A DNA stretch of 55,034 nt from an uncultured Bacilli bacterium (GCA_944350495.1 CALVOZ010000007.1:1-55034), one strand, 5' to 3'. Positions 16,172 through 24,740 are shown, counted from the first letter of the stretch. Program-made: numbers and translations. Notes: generated from the letters alone by a model not told the origin.

Positions 16172-16522
16172 ATGATAAATGATATTTTGACATTAATTTA
16201 TATGATGGCAATTTTAGGAACATCTATTATTGTAAATACAGTTTTGGGGGTTGTAATTGCCAAGAGGGAATTAAAATTTGATAAAAATTTATTAAAATCT
16301 GGATTACTAAAATCAATAATAGTGTGTGTTTCTATTATAGCATTTTGTTTTACTCTTGAATTACTCCCATGCATACTTTTGCGTGTAAATATTTTAATTC
16401 CTGCTGAGATTATTACGGTAATAGAGTTGTCAACAATTTTTGTAACAGCTTATACAAAATATTCAAAAGATATTTTTGAAAAGATTAAATTATTATTAGA
16501 TTCAAAGGAGAGTGATAAATAA
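16172..16522 (+). CDS. Phage-type holin
   Basis: A 116-residue protein with three membrane segments (about 8-30, 45-66 and 76-95) and a charged, Lys-rich C-terminal tail, the layout of the TcdE/phage holin group. Holins open the membrane at a set time and release endolysin. Assignment rests on topology, size and the endolysin directly downstream: the TAA stop and ATG of the next gene overlap by one base (TAATG). The ribosome-binding site AAGAAG is weak. Confidence 0.7.
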   Translation: MINDILTLIYMMAILGTSIIVNTVLGVVIAKRELKFDKNLLKSGLLKSIIVCVSIIAFCFTLELLPCILLRVNILIPAEIITVIELSTIFVTAYTKYSKDIFEKIKLLLDSKESDK

Positions 16523-17265
16523 TGGAAAAAGCTATATTGGATATTAAAGAATTAGATATAATACAAAAAATGAATGGTAGTTATTCTCATAATGGAGATA
16601 AGGCTATAGATTTAGGAAAAGCATGCTCATATTTGAGAGCGCCTTTTACAGGGACAATCAAACGTATTTATAAAAATAGCAATGCAGTATGGCTAGAGAG
16701 TTCTGAAAAAGTAATGTATGCTGACGGAACTGTTGATTATATGACTGTTATGACATTACATGATAACAACATATCTAATTTAAAGGTTGGTCAGAAGATT
16801 TATCAAGGTGAAACATATTACCACCCTGGAGTAAAAGGTAATGTGACTGGGAGTCATATTCACATTGCTGTAGGGAAAGGAAAATTTAGAGGTAACGGTT
16901 GGTATAAAGGAAAATATCAACCCAAGGCAAAATCATACGCTTGGCTTATTTACAATCAATATGATGTTAATAAAGCTTTATTTATTGCTGATAAAGTAAA
17001 GCAAACGAATACTTTATATAAATGGAAATTAGCAGGTGATGATATTAATAAAGTTGATAATTCAACTGATAAACAATCTTATTATTCAAAATGCTTATAC
17101 AAAGGAAGTTCTATTGTAGGTGGTTTAAAAAGTATAAAAGTTGATAGTTCTTTCATCAATCGTAAAAAGATAGCAAAAAAGAATAATATTGATGATTATA
17201 GAGGTACAGCAGAGCAAAATACTAAATTATTAAATTTATTAAAAAAGGGAAAATTAAAAAAATAA
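16522..17265 (+). CDS. M23-family peptidoglycan endopeptidase (phage-type endolysin)
   Basis: 247 residues, no signal peptide, as expected for a holin-dependent endolysin. LytM/M23 zinc site: SHNGDKAIDLG (H23, D30), MTLHDN (H80) and the closing GSHIHIAVG (H112, H114). It cuts peptide cross-bridges or stems of peptidoglycan. The C-terminal part from about residue 170, with YSKCLYKGSSIVGGLKSIKV and a basic tail, is probably a wall-binding module of unknown type. The pair has its own promoter and terminator and is the only phage-type function between two tRNA loci. Confidence 0.85.
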   Translation: MEKAILDIKELDIIQKMNGSYSHNGDKAIDLGKACSYLRAPFTGTIKRIYKNSNAVWLESSEKVMYADGTVDYMTVMTLHDNNISNLKVGQKIYQGETYYHPGVKGNVTGSHIHIAVGKGKFRGNGWYKGKYQPKAKSYAWLIYNQYDVNKALFIADKVKQTNTLYKWKLAGDDINKVDNSTDKQSYYSKCLYKGSSIVGGLKSIKVDSSFINRKKIAKKNNIDDYRGTAEQNTKLLNLLKKGKLKK

Positions 17266-17300
17266 AAAATGTATCAGTTTTTGTGCTGATGCATTTTTTT
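17265..17300 (+). terminator. Terminator of the lysis cassette
   Basis: AAAAATGTATCAG pairs with CTGATGCATTTTT (one G-T), 8-nt loop, T-rich tail. Confidence 0.9.
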
Positions 17301-17609
17301 AGATAATGTACTAAAATAATATTTAAAAGAAAAAATATTAGTTTCAAATAAATTCTAGAAACTAAATTCTCAGAATATTTAATGAATAATAATTATTATT
17401 ATAATGTTAAACCATATAAAAAATATACCTTGAGAAAGAATATGAAAACTTTTTGAATTTGAATTTTGTATATTTAAAAGAAAAATATTCATATTCAAAA
17501 ATTTTATGCACTAATTGGGTATAAAAAAACAAAATAAAAAAAGAATTAAAAATACTTGGTGAAGTTTTACATTAAATTTTAACAATTTTTATTCATTTAA
17601 ACAAATAAA
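17301..17609. other. Gene-free AT-rich stretch after the lysis cassette
   Basis: About 310 nt of very AT-rich sequence with no ORF, repeat or RNA that I can support; it separates the lysis cassette from the convergent tRNA-Lys. Confidence 0.6.
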
Positions 17610-17631
17610 AAAGATAGATTATGCTACCTTT
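17605..17631 (-). terminator. Terminator of tRNA-Lys
   Basis: AAAGGTAG/CTATCTTT (one G-T), CATAAT loop, followed by T run on the minus strand. Confidence 0.85.
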
Positions 17632-17641
17632 ATTTATTAAA

Positions 17642-17718
17642 TGGTGTCCTCTTGGGGGCTCGAACCCCAGACCCACTGATTAAGAGTCAGTTGCTCTACC
17701 AACTGAGCTAAGAAGACA
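17642..17718 (-). tRNA. tRNA-Lys(CTT)
   Basis: 77 nt: acceptor TGTCTTC/GAGGACA, D arm with AGTTGGTAGAGC, anticodon stem ACTGA/TCAGT, loop CTCTTAA (anticodon CTT), T arm TGGGG-TTCGAGC-CCCCA, encoded CCA. Confidence 0.96.
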
Positions 17719-17734
17719 TCTGTTGACAAGTTAA

Positions 17735-17762
17735 ATTATAACACATCTTTAATAAATTTCAA
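17735..17762 (-). promoter_or_regulatory. Promoter of tRNA-Lys
   Basis: TTGAAA (17757-17762), 16-bp spacer, TATAAT (17735-17740) on the minus strand. Confidence 0.75.
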
Positions 17763-17873
17763 ATAGTTATTATATATTTTTTAAAAAAATAATAATAATT
17801 ATTACTTTACATTGTAAATTAAGTCTTTATTGATTTTTTTATTCTGTATGTTATAATGATATTAGGTGATAGT

Positions 17874-19133
17874 ATGAATAGGAGAGGATTTACATTAGTT
17901 GAGTTAATAGCTGTATTAGTTGTTTTAGCACTACTTTTACTTTTAGTGTCAGGAACTGTATCAAATATAATTAATAAAGCAAAGGTTGATATATCAGATG
18001 CCCAAGAAAAATCAATATTAAATGCGGCTGAAAAATGGTCAATTGACAATTCGGATTTTTTTGATGATACAGAAGGAAATAAAATTCAAATAGGATTAGA
18101 TGTTGTATTTATATTGGACATGTCAGGTAGTATGGGTACAGTAGATGTATATAATGAATCTGGTAATAGAATTAGTAGAAATAAAGCGATGATTGATGCT
18201 GTAAATGAAGCAATGCTTATTTTAGGTGAAGGTGAAAATACTAGAATGGCAATTGTATTGTATGGATCGACTGGAATAACTTATTTGCCTCTTGCAAACT
18301 ATAAAACAACAAATGGCCAATATATTTATAATAGTGGTAGATATATTTATGCTAGTACAGGATTATTGAAAGATGGAAGTCCATATTCTAAATCTAGACA
18401 AAATTTGAGTGGTTGCACTTATACTCAAATAGGAATTTCAACAGGTGCAAACATACTATTAAATAATTCTGATACTCAAAATAGAATTCCCGTTATGATT
18501 ATGTTGTCTGATGGTGCTCCATCATATGGTCATACAAATTATAAGAATGTTGGCACAACTAAAAATGTTGGAGATTGTATGACTGCAGGAGATCAACATT
18601 CAGCATATTACACGATAAAGTCAGCTAAGTATTATAAAGAAGCAGTAAAAGCTCATTATAATAATGCAACTACATTTTTCTATACTGTTGGTTTTTCATT
18701 GGATTCAGGGTCATACGAAGAGGTTGTTTTAAATCCTACACCTGAGTTGGTAGAAAATTTAAAAAGTAATAGAAATTCGATTGCTAGAGGGTTAACTAAT
18801 TATTTAAATAATGACCCAGATAAAGATTTTTCATATGCTGATGCATCATATATTGGAAAAATGGATGCTGATACATTAAAAACAGTTTTTTCAGAAATTT
18901 CTACAACTGTGGTAGAAGCATCTAAAGTAACTTTAGTATGCGTTACAGTTCAAGAATTGTATGATAAGGGATATTTATCAACAAACGATGTTGATTTAGC
19001 TGATGGACAAGCAGCTAGTGAATATGTACTTATGAGTTATAATGAACCAACTAATCAATATAAATATTCATTTGCCCGTACTGATGAGCAAAAACGTACT
19101 TGCCAAGAGTATCTAGAAGCTCAAGAAGGATAG
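17874..19133 (+). CDS. Type IV prepilin-like protein with inserted von Willebrand A domain
   Basis: 419 residues. The N terminus MNRRGFTLVELIAVLVVLAL is a class III prepilin signal: cleavage after Gly5, Phe+1, Glu+5, then the hydrophobic helix. After the helix (to about 72) a VWA domain starts, VVFILDMSGSMGTV (MIDAS D82-x-S84-x-S86), with a likely MIDAS Thr in GCTYTQIG and Asp in VMIMLSDGAPS. After the domain the pilin-type segment CVTVQELYDKGYLSTNDV appears, so the VWA is nested inside a pilin frame. A pilin with VWA adhesive module is known in Streptococcus sanguinis PilB. No pilus assembly genes are in this window. The ATG at 17856 is in frame but is overlapped by the TATAAT box (17852-17857), so 17874 after AGGTGAT is chosen. 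Confidence 0.85.
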   Translation: MNRRGFTLVELIAVLVVLALLLLLVSGTVSNIINKAKVDISDAQEKSILNAAEKWSIDNSDFFDDTEGNKIQIGLDVVFILDMSGSMGTVDVYNESGNRISRNKAMIDAVNEAMLILGEGENTRMAIVLYGSTGITYLPLANYKTTNGQYIYNSGRYIYASTGLLKDGSPYSKSRQNLSGCTYTQIGISTGANILLNNSDTQNRIPVMIMLSDGAPSYGHTNYKNVGTTKNVGDCMTAGDQHSAYYTIKSAKYYKEAVKAHYNNATTFFYTVGFSLDSGSYEEVVLNPTPELVENLKSNRNSIARGLTNYLNNDPDKDFSYADASYIGKMDADTLKTVFSEISTTVVEASKVTLVCVTVQELYDKGYLSTNDVDLADGQAASEYVLMSYNEPTNQYKYSFARTDEQKRTCQEYLEAQEG

Positions 19134-19140
19134 TATAAAA

Positions 19141-19178
19141 TATAATCTTCATTCCATAATAGGAATGGAGGTTTTTTT
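19141..19178 (+). promoter_or_regulatory. Terminator-shaped hairpin enclosing the spoVAC ribosome-binding site, with overlapping -10 box
   Basis: ATCTTCATTCC (19145-19155) pairs with GGAATGGAGGT (19162-19172; 11 pairs, two G-T), followed by T6 and the spoVAC ATG. GGAGG of spoVAC is in the 3' arm. A TATAAT box at 19141-19146 overlaps the 5' arm, so RNA starting from it would lack most of that arm. Confidence 0.6.
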
Positions 19179-19619
19179 ATGGATAAAAATAAATATAGTC
19201 TATTAGTGAAAAAATATACGCCTAAAGAAGATAGATTATTTAATGGATTAATTGCTTTTATTGTTGGTGGATTAATAGGGATAATTGGGCAGTTTCTTAT
19301 ATCTTTTTATTCTTCTTATCTTTCTATTCCTTCCAAAGAAGCAAGTATATTTATGATTATTACTTTAATATTTATTGGTTGTTTGTTAACGGGCTTAGGA
19401 ATATTTGATAAATTAGTCTCTTATACTCGGTGTGGTTTAATTATTCCTATTACAGGATTTGCACATTCAATGTCTAGTGCAGCTTTAGAATATAAAAAAG
19501 AAGGATTAGTTACAGGGATTGGTGCTAATATATTTAAATTAGCGGGAACTGTTATTATGTTTGGAGTTGTTAGTGCCTATTTCTTTGGAATACTAAGATT
19601 AATATTTTTTGGAGGATAA
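19179..19619 (+). CDS. spoVAC: Stage V sporulation protein AC
   Basis: Membrane subunit of the SpoVA complex that moves calcium-dipicolinate into the forespore and out at germination; in Bacillus SpoVAC forms a mechanosensitive channel. 146 residues with four membrane segments. The family block CGLIIPITGFAHSMSSAALEYKKEGL is conserved here in two adjoining pieces (RCGLIIPITGFAHSMSSA, ALEYKKEGLVTGIGANIFK). First gene of a three-gene spoVAC-VAD-VAE operon that lacks spoVAA, VAB and VAF. Strong GGAGG site 7 nt before ATG. Confidence 0.95.
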   Translation: MDKNKYSLLVKKYTPKEDRLFNGLIAFIVGGLIGIIGQFLISFYSSYLSIPSKEASIFMIITLIFIGCLLTGLGIFDKLVSYTRCGLIIPITGFAHSMSSAALEYKKEGLVTGIGANIFKLAGTVIMFGVVSAYFFGILRLIFFGG

Positions 19620-19620
19620 G

Positions 19621-20619
19621 ATGACAGTAAAATATAATAATGTATATTTAAATAATACTAGTACTATATCTGGCCCATATGAGGCCCAAGGCCCATTTAA
19701 TAAATATTATGATAAAAGTTATGATGATTTGTATTTTGGTAATGCTACGTGGGAACAAGCAGAAAGTAAGATAATTGTTGAAAGTGTTGACATTCTTTTA
19801 AATAAAGTAATGAAGGAAAAGAAAGATGTAAACCTTCATATATCTGGAGACTTATTAAATCAAATTGTGGCAACTAATTATGCTAGTGCATCTATTGGTA
19901 TTCCTTTGATTGGAATTTATTCAGCTTGTTCAACTAGTGTATTAGGAATGATTATTGGAAGTAATATGATTGATGCTAAGCAAATTAATAATTGCATTGT
20001 AAGTGCTTCTTCACATAATAATGGTAGTGAAAAACAGTTTAGACAACCAGTTGAATATGGCGGACCTAAACGTAAAACAGCGACTTTTACTGTAACAGGG
20101 GCAGCAAGTTGTTTTTTAAGTAGTACTCCAAGTAAGATAAGAATTGAAAGTTCAACAATTGGAAAAGTAGTAGATTTAGGAGTTACTGACTCATCGCATA
20201 TGGGAGCAGTAATGGCTCCATCAGCTGCAAGTACTATATATCAACATTTAAGAGAAACAAATCGGGATATTAGTTATTATGATTTAGTACTAACAGGCGA
20301 TTTAGGAATATATGGTAAGCAAATATTAAAAGAATACTTAGATATCGAATACCATATTAAACTAAAAAATTATAATGATACGGCATGTATGATTTATGAT
20401 ATAAATAAGCAACCAGTATACGCTGGGGGCTCTGGCATCGCTTGTATGCCGTTAGTAGCGTATAGTTATATTATTCCTAAAATGCTTAATAAAGAAATAA
20501 AAAGAGTTTTATTAGTCGCTACTGGTGCTTTATTGTCACAAACAATGGTTAATCAAAAATTAACAATCCCTAGTGTTTCACATGCGATTAGTTTGGAGGT
20601 AAATGATGATTTATCTTAA
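19621..20619 (+). CDS. spoVAD: Stage V sporulation protein AD
   Basis: Thiolase-fold protein of the SpoVA complex that binds dipicolinic acid in the forespore. 332 residues; family features are the opening block NTSTISGPYEAQGPFNKYYD, IPLIGIYSACSTSVLGM and a late GAVMAPSAASTIYQHLRE. The chosen ATG 19621 follows GGAGGATAAG, 1 nt after the spoVAC stop; a TTG at 19609 is also in frame but lies within spoVAC. Confidence 0.96.
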   Translation: MTVKYNNVYLNNTSTISGPYEAQGPFNKYYDKSYDDLYFGNATWEQAESKIIVESVDILLNKVMKEKKDVNLHISGDLLNQIVATNYASASIGIPLIGIYSACSTSVLGMIIGSNMIDAKQINNCIVSASSHNNGSEKQFRQPVEYGGPKRKTATFTVTGAASCFLSSTPSKIRIESSTIGKVVDLGVTDSSHMGAVMAPSAASTIYQHLRETNRDISYYDLVLTGDLGIYGKQILKEYLDIEYHIKLKNYNDTACMIYDINKQPVYAGGSGIACMPLVAYSYIIPKMLNKEIKRVLLVATGALLSQTMVNQKLTIPSVSHAISLEVNDDLS

Positions 20620-20956
20620 TGCCTTTTTGTTTGCTGGTACTGTTTGTTTAATTGGTCAAATAATTCTTGATAATACAAAGTTAACACCTGGACATATAAC
20701 TAGTTTATTTGTTGTTATAGGTTCGTTTTTAGACGTTTTTAATATCTATGATAAATTAGTACTTTGGGCTGGTGGTGGAGCGCTAGTGCCAATTACTAGT
20801 TTTGGACATTTATTAATTCATGGTGCTCTTGATACTGTTAACAATCAGGGTGTAATGGGATTATTTATGGGGATGTTTAATTTAACAGCTTCTGGAATAG
20901 TAGCTGCAATTGTTTTTTCTTTTTTATTCGCACTTATTTTTAAACCAAAAGACTAA
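20603..20956 (+). CDS. spoVAE: Stage V sporulation protein AE
   Basis: Membrane subunit of the SpoVA dipicolinate transporter. 117 residues with the family run ILDNTKLTPGHITSLFVVIG and GGALVPITSFGHLLIHGALD, which parallels the PITGFAH block of SpoVAC. It overlaps the spoVAD end by 17 nt. Two adjacent ATG codons (20603, 20606) follow GGAGG; the second has better spacing. Confidence 0.95.
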   Translation: MMIYLNAFLFAGTVCLIGQIILDNTKLTPGHITSLFVVIGSFLDVFNIYDKLVLWAGGGALVPITSFGHLLIHGALDTVNNQGVMGLFMGMFNLTASGIVAAIVFSFLFALIFKPKD

Positions 20957-20972
20957 TGCTAGTCTTTTTTTT
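20948..20972 (+). terminator. Terminator containing the spoVAE stop
   Basis: AAAGACTA/TAGTCTTT 8-bp stem, ATGC loop, then T run; the TAA stop straddles the 5' arm and loop. Confidence 0.92.
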
Positions 20973-21004
20973 ATTTAAATAAATAAAATAATATAGGTGG
21001 TCTA

Positions 21005-21229
21005 ATGAACGTAAAAGATTTCTTAGATAGACAATTTAGAATTATTATTTTAGAAAATAAAATAAATATTGTAAATTTTATTGATATTGATGCTTTTAAT
21101 GATAACAATATTATTGTGAAATATGTTGATGGAATAGTAAGTATCCGAGGAGATTATTTAATAATATCTAAATTATTGGATAATGAGGTTTTAATTAAAG
21201 GATTTATTAAACAAATAGAATTTAGGTGA
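21005..21229 (+). CDS. yqfC: Sporulation protein YqfC
   Basis: 74 residues of the YabP/YqfC beta-rich family: KINIVNFIDIDAFNDNNIIV and VSIRGDYLIISKLLDNEVLI followed by an IKQIEF strand. YqfC is a mother-cell protein needed for efficient spore formation in Bacillus; its biochemical role is unknown. It precedes yqfD by 3 nt, as in other Bacilli. GGTGGTCT site. Confidence 0.9.
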   Translation: MNVKDFLDRQFRIIILENKINIVNFIDIDAFNDNNIIVKYVDGIVSIRGDYLIISKLLDNEVLIKGFIKQIEFR

Positions 21230-21232
21230 GAA

Positions 21233-22411
21233 ATGAAAAATCAAGATATTGATAAATTTAAAAGTAAAGTAAGGATTGCGGTTAAAGGCAAAAATGTCTT
21301 TAGATTTATTAAGCGTTTACATATTAATAAAGTAAATATACTGGATCTAAATAAAATAAATAATAATGAATATTATTTACTAATATATTTTAAAGATTAT
21401 AATATAGTTTTAAAGTTAAATACCATATACGAAATATATATTGTTGGCTATGGAGGGTGGGAAAGCAAAAAAAGAAGTATTAAAAAAAATAAATTTATTA
21501 TTGTGGGAATAATTATTTATTTACTTATTGTTTATGCACTATCTAATATGATTTTTAAAGTTGAAGTTCGGACTAATGATACTAAAATGCGCGACAAATT
21601 ATTATATGAATTAGCCAATTATGGTATTACAAAATATAAATATCAAAAAAGTTATAAAGAAATAGAATTAATTAAAAGTGATATTTTAGAAAAATATAAA
21701 AATGAGATAGAATGGCTAGAAATAAAGCAAATTGGAACTAAATATATTGTTTTATATGAACCCAGAATTACTTACATAAAAGAAAATATTGAGGGTGATA
21801 GGGATATTGTCGCAAAAAAAGATGCATTAATATATTCTGTTAATAGTTCTAAAGGACAAATATTAAAAAATAAAAATGAATATGTTGGTAAAGGTGATGT
21901 TATTATTAGCGGAACCATTTATCTAAATGAAAAACCTAAGGAGACTGTTCGAGCGGAAGGCCAAGTATATGGTGAAGTGTGGTATGAAGTAGATATATTT
22001 TATCCTTTGGGTTATTATGAACAAGAAAGAACTGGAAATAAAAAGAGTGTGTATGTTGTTAAATTCTTGAACTGGCGCTTAGAACTATTCAATTTTAACA
22101 AATTTTATGATAAAATAATAAAAGAAGATTTAATTGTGAAAAACGAGATTATTCCTTTAAGTTTAGTTAAAGAGTCTCAAGAAGAAGTAAATACAAAAAT
22201 ATCAATTAATACAGTTGAACAAGCTTATGAAGAAGCAATATTATTGGCTGTTTCAAAGATTAAAAATAAACTAAGAGAAAATGAGCATATTATAAAGTAT
22301 AAAGTAGTTGATAAGAATTATTCTGTTGATGGGGTTAATTTAAAAATTTTTTTTAGTGTTTGTGAAGATATAACAGATTATGCGAAAATTAATGAGGTAA
22401 AAAATGAGTAA
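21233..22411 (+). CDS. yqfD: Sporulation protein YqfD
   Basis: 392 residues. N-terminal cytoplasmic domain, one membrane helix at about 86-108 (IIVGIIIYLLIVYALSNMIF), then an extracytoplasmic part with GEVWYEVDIFYPLG and a C-terminal KYKVVDKNYSVDGVNLKIFF. YqfD is required at sporulation stage IV in Bacillus. Pairing with yqfC supports the call. GAGGGTG-rich composition is normal for the area; the gene overlaps the VanZ-like gene by 8 nt. Confidence 0.93.
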   Translation: MKNQDIDKFKSKVRIAVKGKNVFRFIKRLHINKVNILDLNKINNNEYYLLIYFKDYNIVLKLNTIYEIYIVGYGGWESKKRSIKKNKFIIVGIIIYLLIVYALSNMIFKVEVRTNDTKMRDKLLYELANYGITKYKYQKSYKEIELIKSDILEKYKNEIEWLEIKQIGTKYIVLYEPRITYIKENIEGDRDIVAKKDALIYSVNSSKGQILKNKNEYVGKGDVIISGTIYLNEKPKETVRAEGQVYGEVWYEVDIFYPLGYYEQERTGNKKSVYVVKFLNWRLELFNFNKFYDKIIKEDLIVKNEIIPLSLVKESQEEVNTKISINTVEQAYEEAILLAVSKIKNKLRENEHIIKYKVVDKNYSVDGVNLKIFFSVCEDITDYAKINEVKNE

Positions 22412-22925
22412 TACAATTGTAGAAATATTTAAACAAGTAATGCCAACAATAGCTATCTGTTTAGTTATTTATGTATCATTGCGAATAGCTTATTTAATAA
22501 AAAATAAAATAAAATTTCATTTTATAAATGAAATGTTTTTCCTTGTTTTTATTTGTTATGTTTTGTGTTTGTTTTATGCTGTTACTTATCAAGATGTTAA
22601 TGGTAGTGGAACTGGTAATGTTAATTTAACTTTGTTTAGAGAAGTAACTAGGTATGAATTTGGCAGTGCCCTTTTCTATAAAAATGTTATTGGTAATATG
22701 TTAATGTTTTTACCATATGGATTTTTTGTTTCTTATTTTTTAAATGAAAAAAGAACAATTCTAGTAATGTTGATGACTTTATTAGTTTCTTGTACAATTG
22801 AATACATTCAACTTAAGATAGGTAGAGTATTCGATATTGATGATATATTCTTGAATGTAATCGGAGGAATGTTAGGAGCATGGATATATTTAGGAATGAC
22901 TAAATTTAAAGATATACTTAAATAG
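22404..22925 (+). CDS. VanZ-like membrane protein
   Basis: 173 residues with about five membrane segments. VanZ family features: YAVTYQDVNGSGTGNVNLTL, KNVIGNMLMFLPYGFFVSYF, VSCTIEYIQLKIGRVFDIDD and a final NVIGGMLGAW. VanZ itself gives low-level teicoplanin resistance; most chromosomal homologues have unknown roles. It takes the place that phoH and pgpH occupy between yqfD and ybeY in Bacillus. Confidence 0.9.
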   Translation: MSNTIVEIFKQVMPTIAICLVIYVSLRIAYLIKNKIKFHFINEMFFLVFICYVLCLFYAVTYQDVNGSGTGNVNLTLFREVTRYEFGSALFYKNVIGNMLMFLPYGFFVSYFLNEKRTILVMLMTLLVSCTIEYIQLKIGRVFDIDDIFLNVIGGMLGAWIYLGMTKFKDILK

Positions 22926-22985
22926 ATTTTATCATTGTAAAATATAGTATATTTAGATATAATATAGCTGGATATCTAGAAAGAA

Positions 22986-23441
22986 GTGAATGTTTTGAAT
23001 TACTATGAAATTATAAATAAGGTTGATGAAAATATTGATGAAGTTAATGAATTAAACGGATTATTAAATTATGGTTTAAAGTATTTAAAACTTAATAATG
23101 TTGTTTTCAATATTATTATTGTAGATAATGAAACTATTCATTCAATTAATAAAGAATATCGTGGTGTTGATTGCCCAACAGATGTTATATCATTTGCTTT
23201 AGAAGATGATAAGTCATTTGTCCAAACAGAATTGCGAATTTTAGGCGATATATATATTTCAATTGATAAAGCAAGGGAACAAGCTAAAAATTATGGACAT
23301 AGTTTAAAAAGAGAAATATCTTTTTTAACAATCCACGGGTTATTACATTTATTAGGCTATGATCATATGGAAGAAAAAGATGAAAAAGAAATGTTTGAAT
23401 TACAGGAGTTGATTTTAGATGGGTATGGAATCAAAAGGTAA
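22986..23441 (+). CDS. ybeY: Endoribonuclease YbeY (16S rRNA maturation)
   Basis: About 150 residues. The zinc site is in TIHGLLHLLGYDHMEEKDEK (H-x3-H-x5-H), and the upstream EYRGVDCPTDVISFAL block is diagnostic. YbeY takes part in 16S rRNA 3'-end processing and ribosome quality control. The start is uncertain: GTG 22986 opens the frame with a poor site, and TTG 22995 would have AGAAGTGA at better spacing. TATAAT near 22957. Its end overlaps dgkA. Confidence 0.95.
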   Translation: MNVLNYYEIINKVDENIDEVNELNGLLNYGLKYLKLNNVVFNIIIVDNETIHSINKEYRGVDCPTDVISFALEDDKSFVQTELRILGDIYISIDKAREQAKNYGHSLKREISFLTIHGLLHLLGYDHMEEKDEKEMFELQELILDGYGIKR

Positions 23442-23853
23442 CAAAAAAAGTGTATGTACTAAAAGTTCGCGTTTAGATTTTAGTGTTAAAGGTTTATTTA
23501 GTATTGTAAGGAATTCGTATAATGGATTAAAAAACTTTTTTAGATATGAAAGAAGTGCCTTGGTTTATTTAATAGCTTTTGCTTTTACTATAGGTGCAGG
23601 ATTAATATTACAAATGAATATGATGGAATGGGTTATGATCTTCTTTGTTTTACTTACTATGCTTGCATCCGAATTATTAAATACAGCAATTGAAGCAATA
23701 TGTGATTTAGTAAGCCCGGAATATAATCCTTTTGTAAAAGTTGCTAAAGATTCTGGTAGTGCAGCGACTGGGGTTTTAACTATTTTATGGATTATTATAT
23801 TATTATTGATATATGTTCCAAAAGTTGTTCAAATCATAGAGGAATTTTTATAA
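23419..23853 (+). CDS. dgkA: Diacylglycerol/undecaprenol kinase
   Basis: 144 residues, N-terminal amphipathic region and three membrane helices. DgkA signature: ASELLNTAIEAICDLVSPEY and FVKVAKDSGSAATGV. In Gram-positives the enzyme mainly phosphorylates undecaprenol for the cell-wall lipid carrier. It overlaps ybeY by 23 nt and era by 1 nt, so it is translationally coupled. ATG 23419 and 23425 are both possible. Confidence 0.94.
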   Translation: MGMESKGNKKSVCTKSSRLDFSVKGLFSIVRNSYNGLKNFFRYERSALVYLIAFAFTIGAGLILQMNMMEWVMIFFVLLTMLASELLNTAIEAICDLVSPEYNPFVKVAKDSGSAATGVLTILWIIILLLIYVPKVVQIIEEFL

Positions 23854-24740
23854 TGCGCAGTGGATTTGTTGGAATTATTGGAAGACCAAATGTTGGAAAA
23901 AGTACATTATTAAATAGTGTTATTGGTAAGAAAGTAGCTATTACCACTTCTAAGCCACAAACAACAAGGAATATTATTCAAGGTATATATAATGAAGCGG
24001 GATACCAAATCGTATTTGTTGACACACCGGGTATTCATAAACCTAATAATAAGTTAGGCCAAACATTAAATAAGCAAGCTTATTATAGTATGGAAGATAC
24101 GGATATTCTATTATGGATTGTTGATAGTAATGAACCATTTGGCAAAGGTGATGAGTTTGTAATTGAAAAATTAAAGACAGTTAACAAACCAGTTATATTA
24201 GTTTTAAATAAAATTGATAAATTAACGCGAGAAGAAATTTTTAATAAAATTTTAGAGTATAAAGATTTATATGATTTTAAAGAGATTGTGCCTGTTTCTG
24301 CTTTAAAGAAAAATAATTTAAATGAATTAATTAAAGTTATAAAAAATTATTTATCAGATGAATTTCAATATTATGGTGAATCAGATATAACAAATAAATC
24401 ACTAGAATTTTTAATGGCAGAAATAGTTCGTGAAAAAGTCTTTATTTTAACAGAAGATGAAGTTCCTCATTCTTTAACATGTGTAACTAGGGCTGTGGAA
24501 GTTGGTAAAAATAGTTATACTATTTATGTAGATATAATTATTGATCGAGAATCACTAAAAAAAATAATAATTGGAGCTAGTGGCTCAAAAATAAAAGAGA
24601 TTGGTTCAAGGGCTCGTAAAGATTTAGAAGAACTATTGGGAAAGAATGTTTATTTAGATTTAAACGTTAAGACTGTTAAAAATTGGCGTGATAAAGATAA
24701 ATATTTAGCGGAATATGGATTTAAAGACTTTGAAAATTGA
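23853..24740 (+). CDS. era: GTPase Era
   Basis: GTPase that binds the 16S rRNA 3' end and helps 30S assembly. 295 residues: G1 GRPNVGKS at 10-17, switch with KPQTTRN, G3 DTPGIH, G4 NKID and G5 VSALK, then the KH domain with IIIGASGSKIKEIGSRARKD. The ATG overlaps the dgkA stop (TAATG). A longer in-frame start at 23787 would lie inside dgkA and is rejected. Ends in TGA. Confidence 0.97.
   Translation: MRSGFVGIIGRPNVGKSTLLNSVIGKKVAITTSKPQTTRNIIQGIYNEAGYQIVFVDTPGIHKPNNKLGQTLNKQAYYSMEDTDILLWIVDSNEPFGKGDEFVIEKLKTVNKPVILVLNKIDKLTREEIFNKILEYKDLYDFKEIVPVSALKKNNLNELIKVIKNYLSDEFQYYGESDITNKSLEFLMAEIVREKVFILTEDEVPHSLTCVTRAVEVGKNSYTIYVDIIIDRESLKKIIIGASGSKIKEIGSRARKDLEELLGKNVYLDLNVKTVKNWRDKDKYLAEYGFKDFEN

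Noticed and set aside
23787..23852. N-terminal extension of Era
   Set aside because: It lies in another frame inside dgkA, and Era proteins begin close to the G1 motif as with ATG 23853.
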